Positions 48,501 through 60,096 of a stretch of 64,000 bases of DNA are shown piece by piece; position 1 is the first letter of the stretch, and each line of letters begins with the position of its first letter. The position numbers and the translations under genes were made by a program. The stretch spans positions 118,748,188-118,812,187 of the forward strand of contig OY720636.1 in NCBI GenBank assembly GCA_963169105.1. The letters run 5' to 3'. The DNA comes from Ceriagrion tenellum. Its lineage: Eukaryota; Arthropoda; Insecta; Odonata; Coenagrionidae. Below the pieces are notes generated by a model. It was not told the origin of the DNA and did no database searches. It saw only the letters and a program-made list of their open reading frames with translations.

Positions 48501-51500
48501 TGCCTTGAAGGAGGTTTTCATCCAGGAAACAAAGAATTACGATTTCCGTTACGAATAAGAATAAAAAAGATCCACTTACTCCAAAATGATAACATTTAAC
48601 TTTATCCAGAATTAGTGACGGTAATTTATTTTTAATTACGCAAATAGGAAAAGTGCTCTTTCGATTTCTAAAATAAATAATTAGACTTCCGTTTAGAAAA
48701 AGGCCTCCTAAATTCAACAGTTTTTACTTAGGATATGGCAGTGCTGCAAACAAAACTGATTAAAATAATTGATTATCAACGAAATTCTAAAAAGCTATTC
48801 GCAATAGTTGTACATGACAGAAATACTTCCTGTACAGCATCACCTTATTTTTTTCTTACCCGATTTACTAAATGTTTTCATTTATCATTAAATTTTTTGT
48901 GGCTATGAAGGTACGTATTTGAGCCCTTAAATGCCCATACCTTTTTATCACATGGTGTTTCGGTGGAGATCAAACTGATTTGGCGGTTGGAGTGTAATAA
49001 TATGACAGAGGTTTAAATTGGCAATGGGACTTACACTTGAATACTAAGTAAAGAGTTCATGCACAGTGCTCTGCCTTAAAATTCTGCCTCTTTCATAAAA
49101 ACATTACATTTTAACATTTAAGTGCCACTCAGTTATAGGAGACGGAAAATGTCTGTTCCTGGCATCACACTCATCACTACCGTATTTTCTCAGAGTTCAT
49201 GGCCTCCTTCGTCCAGATTAAGATTCCAGACTAGATCTAGAGAGGTACGTCAAAGGAAAATGATATGAAAACAATTGACATTTAGATAATCCACCTCTAA
49301 TAATAGGAAAAATTCAGTACAATTAAGCTATTGTGCATCTACTCGCCAATCCGGCTAAGATGCATTACAAGCTACCAAGTATCTCAGGTCCTTACTCATT
49401 TTTGTGAGCTCTTCTACCGCAATACGGTTAAATCAAACTTTATTGGTTTAAAAGACAACACTAAAATGACACAATGAGATTAAACCTATAGCACCTTTGT
49501 AGGCATGGGGCTTGGAACAAAAATCATCAATATACGCGAAGAGAGACCAGATGGCAGATTGCCGTTTTCAGTCGAAATTTCGGAATTTTCGGCAAAAATT
49601 CTCACAATATATCATCCGATTTAGAAAGAAATTTATATTAGTTATTTCCATGTGGGTACGCATTTTTAGGGGGTATCATATTTCGCTTCTAAAAAAGAGT
49701 AAAAAAAAAGATCCGCCTTAGTAACCACCCCACCGAGGTGTGGGCAGCCAAACGGACTACCATTCATCTATTAGCCTTCGATCTTACAAACTGTCAAGTT
49801 AATAGTTTATGTTGTAAATGATAGAAAATTAATCATTCTCACTAGCTCACAAGTCAATTAAAGAATAGGCTGGTAAAATTTCAAAGAAAAAACTAATTTG
49901 TGAACGTTTAAGGCCAACCACATGTTAACAGAACTGGGTCAAGGTTATTTAAAACGATTACAAGTAGACATTCATGGTAACGTAATATGGTTAATAGAGG
50001 AGCGTTAACATATTTAAACAAACGGATTAACGTTAAATGAATGGAAAAAAAGACTTTGACGGAGGCTTTTAATGAATAGAAAAAATTGCTTTGGCTTATA
50101 ATTTCAATCCCGGCCTCACACTTCCGCACTAAGCATTCGACCGGAAAGTCTACATTCTCAAACGGAACGATTTTTTACTCTCATTCACGCTTTTATTCTA
50201 TCCTCCTGCTTTCAGCATCTTTAAAAGTTTAGTCCTCAGTATTCCATTGTGGGCCCACTTCCGCATTCATCCGCTCCGATGATAGTGGGCGCATCCAAAA
50301 AGCACTCCATCTCCGGCAGCAGTCGATTTGCATACCCTGTGGCATTTTTCATTTCAACGGTAGGGTTCAGGCGGTCGGTGAAAATCCAAATTTTCCACCT
50401 CACTCTTCCCATCTCATCTTTTCTCGTAAAACGGCGATGCCTTTAGATTCGATTTACCCGCGATTGACGGCTCGGGATTGAAATTACCATTGATTTCGAG
50501 AATAAAAAAAGAACTGCCATAGAATGGCTATTTCCGTCACCACTTACATCCGATTCGTCCTCTTCACTTTTTTCTTCAATTGGTAATCCAGTAAATTACT
50601 CAGTGTCTGATCAAAATCACTCATCAAATGGATTTTATTGACGTCCGCAAAGGCAAGATTTTTTTGCGCGATCCTCGTAAAGTCACGCAGTCATACGTTT
50701 GTAGCAGGACAGATTTGGGAATACTTTAAAGTCAAATTAATGTCTTCAAAGCAACTGTAACAGATTGAATATGCAATGTTCTCAATGGGAAACGAATGGC
50801 AGATATTGATCAATAGGGTGGCACAAAACAACATTAAAATACTCTAACAGACAATTTTCTCACGAAAAGTTAAATGCATTTTCGAAAAACCAACGAAGAT
50901 AACATTCTTTGTAATACAACTGTTTGTCTATAATCCGAAAAATAATATTTCACTAAAACGGTTAGCAAACATATCTCTCGCTTTTATAATTTATTACAAA
51001 ATGCGCTTAAGAATTTTAAATAAGCGAAATATTTTGGTAAAGAGTTATTTACTGCAATAATGGCTTCATACGAAGAACGCTTATCAGGTCGCTTCGGAGA
51101 TGCAAACCACAGGAAACTTTAGTCTTGAAATACTGAAAAATTCAATCCCAAGCTTGATTTGAAAAAATAGATACGGATGCATTAGGTTTCAGCAAAATGA
51201 AAAGAAAGTGACTGGACTATCCACTTAGAAATTACTAATGGGGAAGTAGTTGACTGAAAAATGTTCAAGTATTATACCGTTTAACGACTTTCGAGTTGAT
51301 AGCGGTTTAAGTAGGCTTTTCGTTTAAATGATTACTCAATTAAAAACACGATAATAGATCAGGCATATATTTCAACATAGATCAATGAGATAACTATAAA
51401 GCTAATTTGCAAACACAATAGTTGAATAGGATACCTGAAATGTAAAATAATTTCATATCCAGAAACGTAATCCTCAGAAAGCCACCTCGAGGGCGTAGCT

Positions 51501-53254
51501 TGTAAAAGGTAATATTAATTATCTCACGATAAAGCTATCAGCTATTCAGGAATACATAATTGTTAATTTTAATATACTCAGCAGTGGTGAGTGCATGAAT
51601 ATGAATAACATGAAATGATTGCCTCTAAAATGTAAGAAAAAGTATTGCGGAATTAACGAGGCTATTATGAGAGTCAGCATAAATTTGAAAAAGTAATAAT
51701 GTGATTTTTGAAGGGTAATATAAAAAAACCACTTCTATTTAACAAGATTATCATAACAAAAGCAAAGTTTTGACTAGCAAACAACATAAACAACTTTTTT
51801 TGACCTAGGCAAGTGGATAACACTTGTATCATAAATTACTACTGAGCTTTTAGCACAAGCCAATTATATTGTATACAGCCATTGCAGCATTGCAACAATT
51901 TGAGTAGCATCATGGGACTCATACAATTGTACTAATAAAATCAATAATATAAGTACTTGAGCACCATTTCCAGGGCAGAACAAATTAGTAACCAGGCAGT
52001 AAATTATAAAATAACTGAAAAAAACATTTTTCTAATTTTATTCCTTCAGCGAAATACATTCAATCCTCCACTAACAGCTCTTTATCTTCTATCCCAACTC
52101 GTGTCTTTGTGTTTTGGCTAGAGAAGATATATATTCGTTCATACGATATGAAGTACCTACCTACATCAATTCCATACGATGTGTTTTTACTTCTCACAAA
52201 CGAATACTAGATGCCGTCTTAAATCTTAATAAAGGATAAAAAAGGATAGGGTATGAGAGTAAATTATTTAACATACTTTGCAACTGTACAAAATAATGAT
52301 CTCATGGATTAAGTATATAAAACAATTTGCTAATGGTTTTTAAATCGCGAGATGAGTGGATGATGATTAAATGGCCGGAGGCAATGCGCTGTTCCCTTTA
52401 TTTCACTGGCCCAGACAATCTCCTCCTCCTCCGGTCATGAGCTTGAATCTACTCCATGCCTCGGAGGACCACATTCGAGAAGCCTTTTCTCTAATGTATG
52501 CAAACCTAAGACTGGGTAAACCCGCGGTAAAAGGGGATAGAGAATGCCTCGAGAGGGCATTGAACCGAAATACATCAGTCGCGAGTAATGAAAAGGGACA
52601 ATGGGTGGAAGATCATTTCAACCCGGGGGTCGTCGGGTGATTACAATCTTAGCGCAGAAAATGGGCTACGACCTACCGTGTCCCCAGATTCCATTGATAC
52701 CTGTAAGGCAGTACACTATACATTAAGTCAAATGATGTCAATTATGATTGTCGATGCATTGCACGTATTAAGGAAATTCTACAAAGATGAAATTTGTTCC
52801 TTGGAAAATTTAGACCATTCAATAGCTGAGTAGTGCATGAATTTCCTATGCTCTTCAATGTTAAGAAGCCTTTGTAGAGAACGTTTTCGCCACAGTTTAG
52901 TTAATTTGAACGGACACACTATTTATCTCGCAAATATCATATTAATAAGACAAAAAAACAATGGAAGCGCACTAATTACGTTATTGGCCATGAGTATCAC
53001 CTTAAATGCGGATATAGAATATTTTTATTTTTGGTTCGTTCACTTTGATGATCACAATCATGTTTAGTAGTATTTAGTAGTATTTCATCAGAAGTCTATC
53101 AACTTCGAAAATAACTTTGTCAGCTTCACTATTATAAGTTTTATATTTCCATATATAATTTGGAGTTTCCATGGTAAATAATGCAGAAGTTGCAGTTCTG
53201 TGCAAGGCTGTTAACTAATGGGTTTATTTATTCCAATTCAAAGCTTCTTCGGCT
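42506..53254. other. no recognisable gene (about 10.7 kb)
   Basis: Long AT-rich stretch. Overlapping minus-strand frames at 48060-48479 (139 codons) and 48421-48717 (98 codons) are leucine- and phenylalanine-rich and unrecognised. GC-richer patches at 50240-50470 and 52370-52700 hold short open frames without known motifs. A 9-bp palindrome (TTGGTCATA with TATGACCAA) lies at about 43983-44009. Nothing else is supported. Confidence 0.4.
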
Positions 53255-53310
53255 GCATTCCTCCTGAGGAAACGATGAGCGCAATGTGTTGAGAAACTGA
53301 ATTCAACCGT
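53255..53310 (+). repeat. possible Penelope-type tail motif
   Basis: TTCCTCCTGAGGAAACGATG followed by GCGCAATGTGTTGAG and GAAACTGAATTC has the order CTGA(G)GA, stem-like bases, GAAAC seen in the other Penelope-type tails of this window. The pairing is imperfect and no element body is seen. Confidence 0.3.
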
Positions 53311-54049
53311 TTGCTGCATATTTAGAGAGTTATTTAGATTAATTTCTGCGCACTTCATTATATAAGATGAAGAGATATTTCAGTAATTATGTTCTTTCAA
53401 GACTCCGTGACTGATAATATAAAACGCAACCCTTGCATTTCGTAGAAGACAAATTTCACATTGACGTTTGAAAAAACGATGTAATAATTTACTTTTTCAA
53501 CGAAGCAGCAATCCTTTCTTTACAATAAAATGGTTGAGACGATAGGAATAAAAAAGTCAATGAATCCCATTGAGATACAGACCTCGAAAGGTTCTGTAGC
53601 CTCCAATGGAATTTAAATATCCGAGGAGAATAATTTACCCATCCATTCCCAAGCGACCAGTTAGTTAGTAATTCTGGGGCGCGTCTGAGAGAAGCTTTGT
53701 AAGGGGTCGTGGCCCAAGAGGAAATCGTCCATTTGTTTAGGGTTTAATGAAGAAGGCCTCCAAAGCAAAAGGTTGGTCTCAATGCTCATTTGAAACACAA
53801 AAAAATCCTCTAAAAAACTTTTCATCCCCCGAATCCACCCGAATACGCAACCGCCAACCTCTTACACTCTCGTCACGACCAACTCCCACAATCACATTGA
53901 CTCCTAGTGTATGGCCACTAGAAGAGCATATTAGTAAAATAAGGTAAATAATCCGGGGATGGTGGTACAAGAGGAGAATTGGGAGATGAAATTTAGTAGA
54001 GGTCAAAGGACAAGAAGAAAGGGAAAGAAATTTTCTGTAGCAAGAAAAA
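53311..54049. other. no recognisable gene
   Basis: AT-rich. The frames at 53747-54006 lie on opposite strands and are unrecognised. Confidence 0.4.
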
Positions 54050-54440
54050 AATTTAATTTGAATACAGGTTGGTCCTCACACCCGATGCGACTAACGTAAA
54101 GTAACTCTTGGGCTTTAGGATTTAACTTTTTCCCGGCGAATGACTGCAATAAATTCTTCTCGGGTTTCCGTCCGGGTGAGATGCTCCATCTGCTCCACTT
54201 CCGACGTTTCGATGGAAGACTTTTCCACGTCATCAGGGCCGTTGATGCCGGGTGTCAAGAGGGCCGGTTAATATACACTGTCTCTCAGGTCAGGTCGAAC
54301 ATGATTGTCGCGTTCCCGGCAGCCGACGTTTCGGGTTCCGACTCGTTACCCATTCTCAAGGCTACTCTAGGTATGACAATTTTACTTTATTTTGTAAAGA
54401 ATGATCCTGCACTTTATATTTTGCTGCAGGCGACGTAACC
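54050..54440 (-). mobile_element. Penelope-like element terminal sequence, two tail motifs in tandem
   Basis: The minus strand carries CGAAACGTCGG twice, 122 bp apart (about 54201-54211 and 54323-54333). The first is preceded by CCTGATGACGTGG and the second by CCTTGAGAATGG, then GTCGGAACC. The second has the same scaffold as the palindrome at 59851-60096 (CCTTGA-AATGG--AAC-AGTCG, then CCGAAACGTCGGC). GC-richer DNA continues to about 54100 with CATTCGCCGGGAAAAAG. No GIY-YIG or RT frame is visible nearby, so only terminal sequence remains. Confidence 0.6.
54195..54245 (-). ncRNA. hammerhead-ribozyme-like motif
   Basis: On the minus strand the conserved core occurs in order. CTGATGA (54230-54236) is followed by a stem-loop TGGAA-AAGTC-TTCCA, then GAAAC (54206-54210), then GTC directly (54203-54205). 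Penelope-like elements are known to encode minimal type I hammerheads with very short stem III, and the ACGT junction here would fit one that works as a dimer. Stem I (ACGGCC with GGAAGT) pairs only in part, with two mismatches inside. The core bases are intact; activity is unproven. Confidence 0.5.
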
Positions 54441-56173
54441 AGGTGAGCGATCTCTTATTTTGATGCTCTGAATTATTCGTGCGATGAGTCACTACGAATA
54501 ACAAAGTGACTTCAGATATCTTCACTATAAATTTGCACGCCACTTGTTTTTTATCTCAAGTGGAGTACGCCGTTGATTCACCAGTAAAGCAAGACAACTT
54601 CACACAATTAGTTACCTCCATGATGACGAGATTTCTTGAGTAAAAACGATATTGAACGAGGAAGGGAATCATACGACTGATTAACCATAATCGTGCCTCC
54701 GTTTAATTCACAAGCTCTTTTAAAATTGTTAACTTGTCATTTCTCTCTAAGACAAATCAATATATTTTAACTGCGTTTAATCTAAGACGGGGTCAAATCT
54801 GTGTATGCTACCACACAACGCAATCACCTAAAGTAGGAGAGAGGTGCATTACGCTAGTTCGTTAGCTTTTAAGCATTTGCAACCAAAAATGCGTATAACC
54901 TCTATGTTCTTTTAAGATTCCATTTAGCATTCTTTTGGCTTTAAGAATGTCTCTTTTCACTATATGAAACGTATTAGAAGAAAGATAATGTACTTTAGCC
55001 ACGAAAACAGTCTAGGTTCATTGAGGAGGAGTCGTGTCATGCCTAAATTTTTGAACTCTAGATCTGAAATTTCATCATTCACATGTGCATCGCCACCTCC
55101 TCCAAATGCTTGTGAGAAGTGAATATTGCCATTTTCGACAGAAAAAATTAGGAAAAATAGGCACACTTAGAGCCAAGTGCTTCTCTTGAAGAAAGAAACG
55201 CTATACTCCAGTGTCTCTCACTATTCTTGAGGAAAATAGACCATATTTATATTTGAATTCAAATTATTTTTTAAATTTCCTTCGTATTCAATTTTGCAGA
55301 CTGTGAAACTCTGTCTCCATTGGTTCACTGATGGAGTCTTATCTTCGTTGATTAACGTAACGGACTAGTTTATATGCTCGGTCACGAGTTTCTTTATATT
55401 TTTAAGTATTATTAATTAGTTTACTGATTTGTATTGTATTCTCACGCAACAAATCTGGCAGGATGCACTAAAATAAAATAACAGAGATAGCTACTGAAAG
55501 GAAAATCTGAATTGTAACGGACCTCTAGTCTTACCCGTCACTCGTGAAGGGCGACCCCCCGGACCTGCCCGCTAAAGGTGGGATTCACACAATGACAAAA
55601 AAGATAATCCCGCGCGGTTCCTTCCCTTTCGCGAGGAGCGCGGGAGCAAATCCTCTTCCACCTTAATTTCAAAACTGCAATAACACACTCCGAAAAGTTG
55701 GCGGAAGCCGCAAGGTCCCCGAACGACGTCTTCTTCGCGACGTTACGCTAGAAATTTCTTTCTCTTTTCCCCTTTTTATTTTGGCATCGTGAATGATATG
55801 AATCAACTTGGGTATGGGATTTTGTTTCACGCATATATTCTGGTTTAATCATTTTTCTCACATAGCACTTGAACTATCAATAAATGTAAACCCTGATGAG
55901 AGATGATGGAGATACGGTGAATGAAAGGAAAATAAACCTTGATGGGCGTGAATGGGTGACTCGAAGGGGATTAGTATACAAAATAATCTCACGTAATTCC
56001 CTCAAAACATTACAGTATTCGGGATTGGATTTAGGCAATAAGTTATTAGGCCCTCTAGGGATCTCCTTACATATGGCATCTCTCACTGTCCAAGTTTTTC
56101 TTGGATTTATGGTGACTTAACAAAGGACTTCTTGCACTGGGGAATGGAGCTGCCGTTCCTCAGCATGCAAGAA
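54441..56173. other. no recognisable gene; GC-rich pocket at 55540-55760
   Basis: The pocket is CpG-rich and holds a perfect 8-bp inverted repeat (TCCCGCGC at 55608-55615, GCGCGGGA at 55638-55645). It might be a worn promoter or a repeat fragment. The remainder is AT-rich. Confidence 0.4.
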
Positions 56174-56645
56174 AGGGGCCATTCAAGTATTTCGTAAGAC
56201 GTTTTTGGAGGGAGGGGGTTGAGATCATCTTACATTATCTTATAAAGAGTGTGTCAGCGGGACTGGGACCAATTTACGTAAGTTTTTCGTCTATCTTGTA
56301 ACATTGTGTCGTTTCTAAATATCCTGTGTCTTTTTCAAATATCCTGTGATTCTTCACAACTTCATCAGAATTGGTACGTTTTTGCTCATAGCGTTAATGA
56401 ATTTGGTACTTCAATACTGCATAATTATAAAATATCTAGTGCCTAAAGCTGTACTGTGGCTTCCATGGAAAGATGAAACAGCAGAAATCGAGCATTCAAC
56501 GAAGAGTAAATACAAATATCTAACGTTTTACGTAAGAATGAGAATGAGGGTGGGAGGTTGGAAGAGTCTTACATTGTCTAACATTGGGGAGGGGGGAATT
56601 CAAAAATGGCCTAAATCGTCTTACGTAATACATGAACGGCCCCTA
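56174..56645. mobile_element. MITE-like element with imperfect terminal inverted repeats (472 bp)
   Basis: The left end AGGGGCCATTCAAGTATTTC, then GTAAGACG, is mirrored at the right end (reverse complement AGGGGCCGTTCATGTATTAC, then GTAAGACG). That is about 28 bp with 3 differences. GGGGCCGTTCATN-type ends with a TTACGTAAG-like follow-on mark a common class of arthropod inverted-repeat elements. Inside, TTACATT(A/G)TCT recurs in direct orientation near both ends (about 56231 and 56570), next to G-rich runs, so similarity to the ends extends inward in a complex way. The open plus frame 56346-56732 runs out of the element and is not a gene. No target-site duplication is clear. Confidence 0.7.
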
Positions 56646-57401
56646 ACTACAGAAAAAGGGACTTGGGACCTGTCTTTCTTACGGTTCGCTGAGGTGATGG
56701 GGCTGACACAGCGTTCTGGAGTCAACCGTTGACAGTTCTGCGTTGCGCGGGTCGTCGTGATGACTGCAGTGGGAAATCGTCCTCCCATTCCATCGAGGGT
56801 TGTCCGTTTCTCTTATCCACAGATGAGGCCGTCGATTTCAACGTCCAGCCTGAAGCCTCCATCTTCAGATGATTCCCGTGGTCCTCCGACGTTGGGCAGA
56901 TGGCGAATACCTCGTCCTCTCCAAACGTCCCCTCTTCTCTTTTACTATGCTTCCTTTCTCTTAAGTGCGCACTCTCGTCAAGACACACGTTCACCAGCGT
57001 AATCCTCCTCTCTCATGTGGCTCGCCGCCTTTTAGTTGTTTAAAGAGGCGTAGTCACGTGGGAAAGGTTGAAAAATGGGGCCATTACTGCACCAAATTCT
57101 TCATACCGGTCAACTTCCACTCAACTCCCGCCCACTCAACTAAAACAGTCCCTCTCAAGGGCAAGCACACGTGTCCACTCACACACACATACGCATACCC
57201 GAGCTCGACCATATCCGAGACCATTACAGTACAGTATATTTTAGATCAAAGAAAGATAAGAGATTTCCACATTTGAAGGGTCTAAATACGTGCGGCTTGC
57301 AATGGGTCACTCGTAGGCCAATTTAACTTCCCCGCAGGAGGAAGCGTCGGGAGACTACTTACAGAAACAGCAGTAAACTAATTAATAACCATTCTAGGTC
57401 G
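56646..57401. other. CpG-rich stretch without recognised gene
   Basis: From 56700 to 57250 the DNA is GC- and CpG-richer, with open frames on both strands (plus 56757-57002 and 56965-57276, minus 56722-56994). None resembles a protein I know. Part may be upstream sequence of the gypsy remnant; a host promoter or first exon is also possible. A CACACACATACG-like run lies at about 57181-57196. Confidence 0.35.
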
Positions 57402-58005
57402 AACCACGCCGAGATCGCCCCAGCCACTGTCCAACATCTAGTAATATGGGGTTTACTTTGTCTCAGTGACTATCCTGATTCCATCATTGTCCAAGGAAAT
57501 CCTTCAAAGAGAGATAAAAAACTCATGAACATTCATGTAAGGCTCAGAAACGCAATGTCGTATCACAGTTCAGGAAATTTCAGCTTTTCAAAACAGAGTT
57601 AAGAATTTGAACGGAGTTGTCTCCGATGAAGATCCTGAGAAGATAAAGGCTGTGCGCCACTCTCCTGTGCCAAAAGATCAGGCGATAAAAAAAGCTTTCT
57701 CGTGTTGTACTGCTTTTACTGGACGTTTATATAAGGATTTCCAGCAAATTTCTCACAGATGAAAGGAAACCCTATCACTCACATGGAGTCAAGGATGGCA
57801 ATGAGTATTTAACCAGCTCTAACTCTCTTGTTTAATCTGGGCACCCGTCTTACCGTACCCAATGAGTGAATGGGAATTTATTCTTTACCTAATAAGCCAA
57901 ACTATTAAGCCGTCCAGTTTTGGGGCTCAATTGCCAATACATCAGGAGAAAAAAGATGGGGTCATAGCTTCCTACCCAAAGGGACTCAGAAACATCAGCG
58001 GGTGA
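57402..58005 (+). pseudogene. Ty3/gypsy retrotransposon pol remnant (RT to RNase H)
   Basis: LTR-retrotransposon reverse transcriptase and RNase H copy the element's RNA. Frame 3 reads IAPATVQHLV, as in the N-A-P-A-T-F-Q block, and then LSDYPDSIIVQGN with the catalytic Y-x-D-D at 57471-57482 altered to Y-P-D-S. A FRKFQLFKTELRI stretch lies in another frame near 57560-57600. From 57598 frame 1 gives GVVSDEDPEKIKAVRHSPVP and KDQAIKKAF, the RT connection segment (D-P-E-K-I-x-A-V-x-x-x-P-V-P-K). Then APVLPYPMSEWEFILYLISQ (57841-57900) and EKKDGVIASYPKGL begin RNase H, where the first catalytic Asp (usually D-T/A-S) is lost. Stops at 57760 and about 58003 and frameshifts mark it dead. LTRs, gag and integrase were not found. 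Confidence 0.85.
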
Positions 58006-59850
58006 CTGTTGGTTCCACTTAGAGCATCTAGCAATCGTATAATTATTGTTCATATTCAGAATGAACTGAAAGTACGAACAATAAAACATACGAATGGATA
58101 AAATAGTTGTTGATTGAGGAGAACCTGAGTAATTTTTAATATATTAAAATTTTCCGCAAAGTAATTTAGCTATATTTCGCAATTCTTTTTTATTTTCAAG
58201 CAATACGAAATGTTCTTTGACATTTGGCAAGAAAAAGCTTGAATAGGTTGAATGCCAGGAGACTATATTATCTACAGACTCTTTATCGTATTACAGTAGA
58301 AGAAGATCCAATTATTCACGTCTAAAACTAAAAAGTGATCTATATTCGTCATTATCTCCCTTCCACAGTTACGAGAAAAATATAGATCAATCCTTACCGG
58401 CCCTCCTTTATCGCACACTCCAAAAATGGGACGCATTTGAATAGAAAAGCTCGTTTCCAGAAGGCACATGACCATTAAAAGCTTGAGTCTGTTTCCTCTT
58501 TGAAGGGAAGACTAGGAAGGACGGCGAAATCCATAGTTTCACCTTGATTCTCATCGATCCTTGTCTTATGGCGAAGGTCTAGATTTGACTCAGTCGTGAT
58601 TGACTGCCTTGAAAGGAAAAAGTCACTTTGAAATCGACAGTAATAGAAAGAAATAAGCAGAGGCGACTCAAGAAATTTCCTTCCCCACTTCCTCCTTGGC
58701 CCTCTTTTCCCAGTGACTAGACAAAATATCTTCATCCCGTCTTGTTCAACACATATTGTGAAAAATTCTTAGCAACGGGTCGCCTACTAGTCTTTTGAAT
58801 AGTCCTCCAAAGTAGGTAGAGTTGAGAATCATTTGTAGGCGGAATGAAATTACAGTGAGGCAACAGATCGAGACAGGCTCTACGGTTGCTATGCAAAATG
58901 AATGACTGAACCCATTCCTTTGCTGAATGAAGAGTATAATACATTGATGAACTAGCAACTTATTTTCTCTACAGAAGACTTCTCAGTTCCTTATAGACCT
59001 GATAAAAAGAATTAAAGTTTTTGTTTATGAAAACTGGAAATCTTAATAATTTTCAATAGCAGCCTACGTAGGGAAAGCATTACATCTTTACTTATTTCTA
59101 ATTTATACTTTGATTTTGGAAAATCTACCCAGGCCGAACTTCATCGATCACAGACAGACCCATAATTGAATTTCTGTGCCTCAACGTAACGGAATAAATA
59201 GTCTGATCTCTGAAAGTAAATAAATAACTTGAATGAAACATACCAAGCTCTGAAACATTTTTATTTGAAGTAAAGGTCCGGAGGATGTAAAAGGGAAAAA
59301 GGCACCGGCGCGTGAAAATTGCCCTGACCCCTGTTTTTTCAGCATGGCAGTTCACATTTGCCTGCTCGCCACCTCACCGCATGGCCCAATACACATGTCA
59401 CTCTCACTGTTAAGAGAGCAAACAACGACAGAGAAATCAGGGGCGCCTCGCGAAAACATTGTTTTGCTCCACCCCATACCATACAAAAATAAACATTGAA
59501 CATTGACACGACTAGTGCACCATCCTGACACCATAGTTTTGCTACCCTTCCTATCGATTCACAGCCAATTCGGTGGATCGGTGGTCTGGATCTCAAAAGC
59601 GCCCATTTCTTTGCCTCCCTTACACTCATGTTTCCCACAAGATGTCTCTGGTTACTCGGCTTTACGAATTAGGTCGGAGAAATTTAGGATCTTGCTCTGA
59701 ATTCGACGCAGCTATTACCGGTGCATGGGATGTAAATATGTACTGAACGGATGAGTAAAAATGGATACCTCTCTTTATCAGTATTAGATACACTCTGGCG
59801 GATAAAAACAATATCATTGGTAAATGATTTGAGATTTTCCCGGTGTATTA
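58006..59850. other. no recognisable gene
   Basis: Directly after the gypsy remnant there may be more RNase H (an LEHLAIV-like trace near 58020), but it is too weak to call. Minus-strand frames of 60-100 codons between 58272 and 59638 are unrecognised, and several overlap each other in different registers. Confidence 0.4.
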
Positions 59851-60096
59851 TATTGAAATATCTTTCTCGGAATTCTCACCGAGTAATGTTTTCATAATCC
59901 GCCGACGTTTCGGAAAACGACTTGTTTTTCATTTTCAAGGTACGCGTTATTTCCGCCGTGACCACTATAACTCGTGTTATAGCGGTCACGACGGAAATAA
60001 CACGTGCCTTGAAAATGGAAAACAAGTCGTTTTCCGAAACGTCGGCGGATTATGAAAACATTACCCGGTGCGAAGCCCGAGAAAGATATTTCAATA
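59851..60096. repeat. near-perfect 246-bp palindrome of Penelope-type tails
   Basis: Arms 59851-59971 and 59976-60096 are 121 bp each, with about 9 mismatches and only TCGT between them. Each arm contains, reading outward, CCTTGAAAATGG (left arm CCTTGAAAATGA), then the stem GGAAAAC-AAGTC-GTTTTCC and GAAACGTCGGCGG. That is the same scaffold as the tail at 54.3 kb. The GGAAAAC/GTTTTCC stem is perfect in the right arm (60017-60035) and GAAAC-GTC follows at 60036-60043. The CTGATGA core of a hammerhead is replaced by CTTGAAAAT. The mirror-image open frames on the two strands (59843-60055 and 59892-60149) only reflect the palindrome. Confidence 0.85.

Noticed and set aside
48060..48717. Two overlapping minus-strand frames (139 and 98 codons)
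   Set aside because: Hydrophobic, low-complexity-leaning and without known motifs; no supporting signals.
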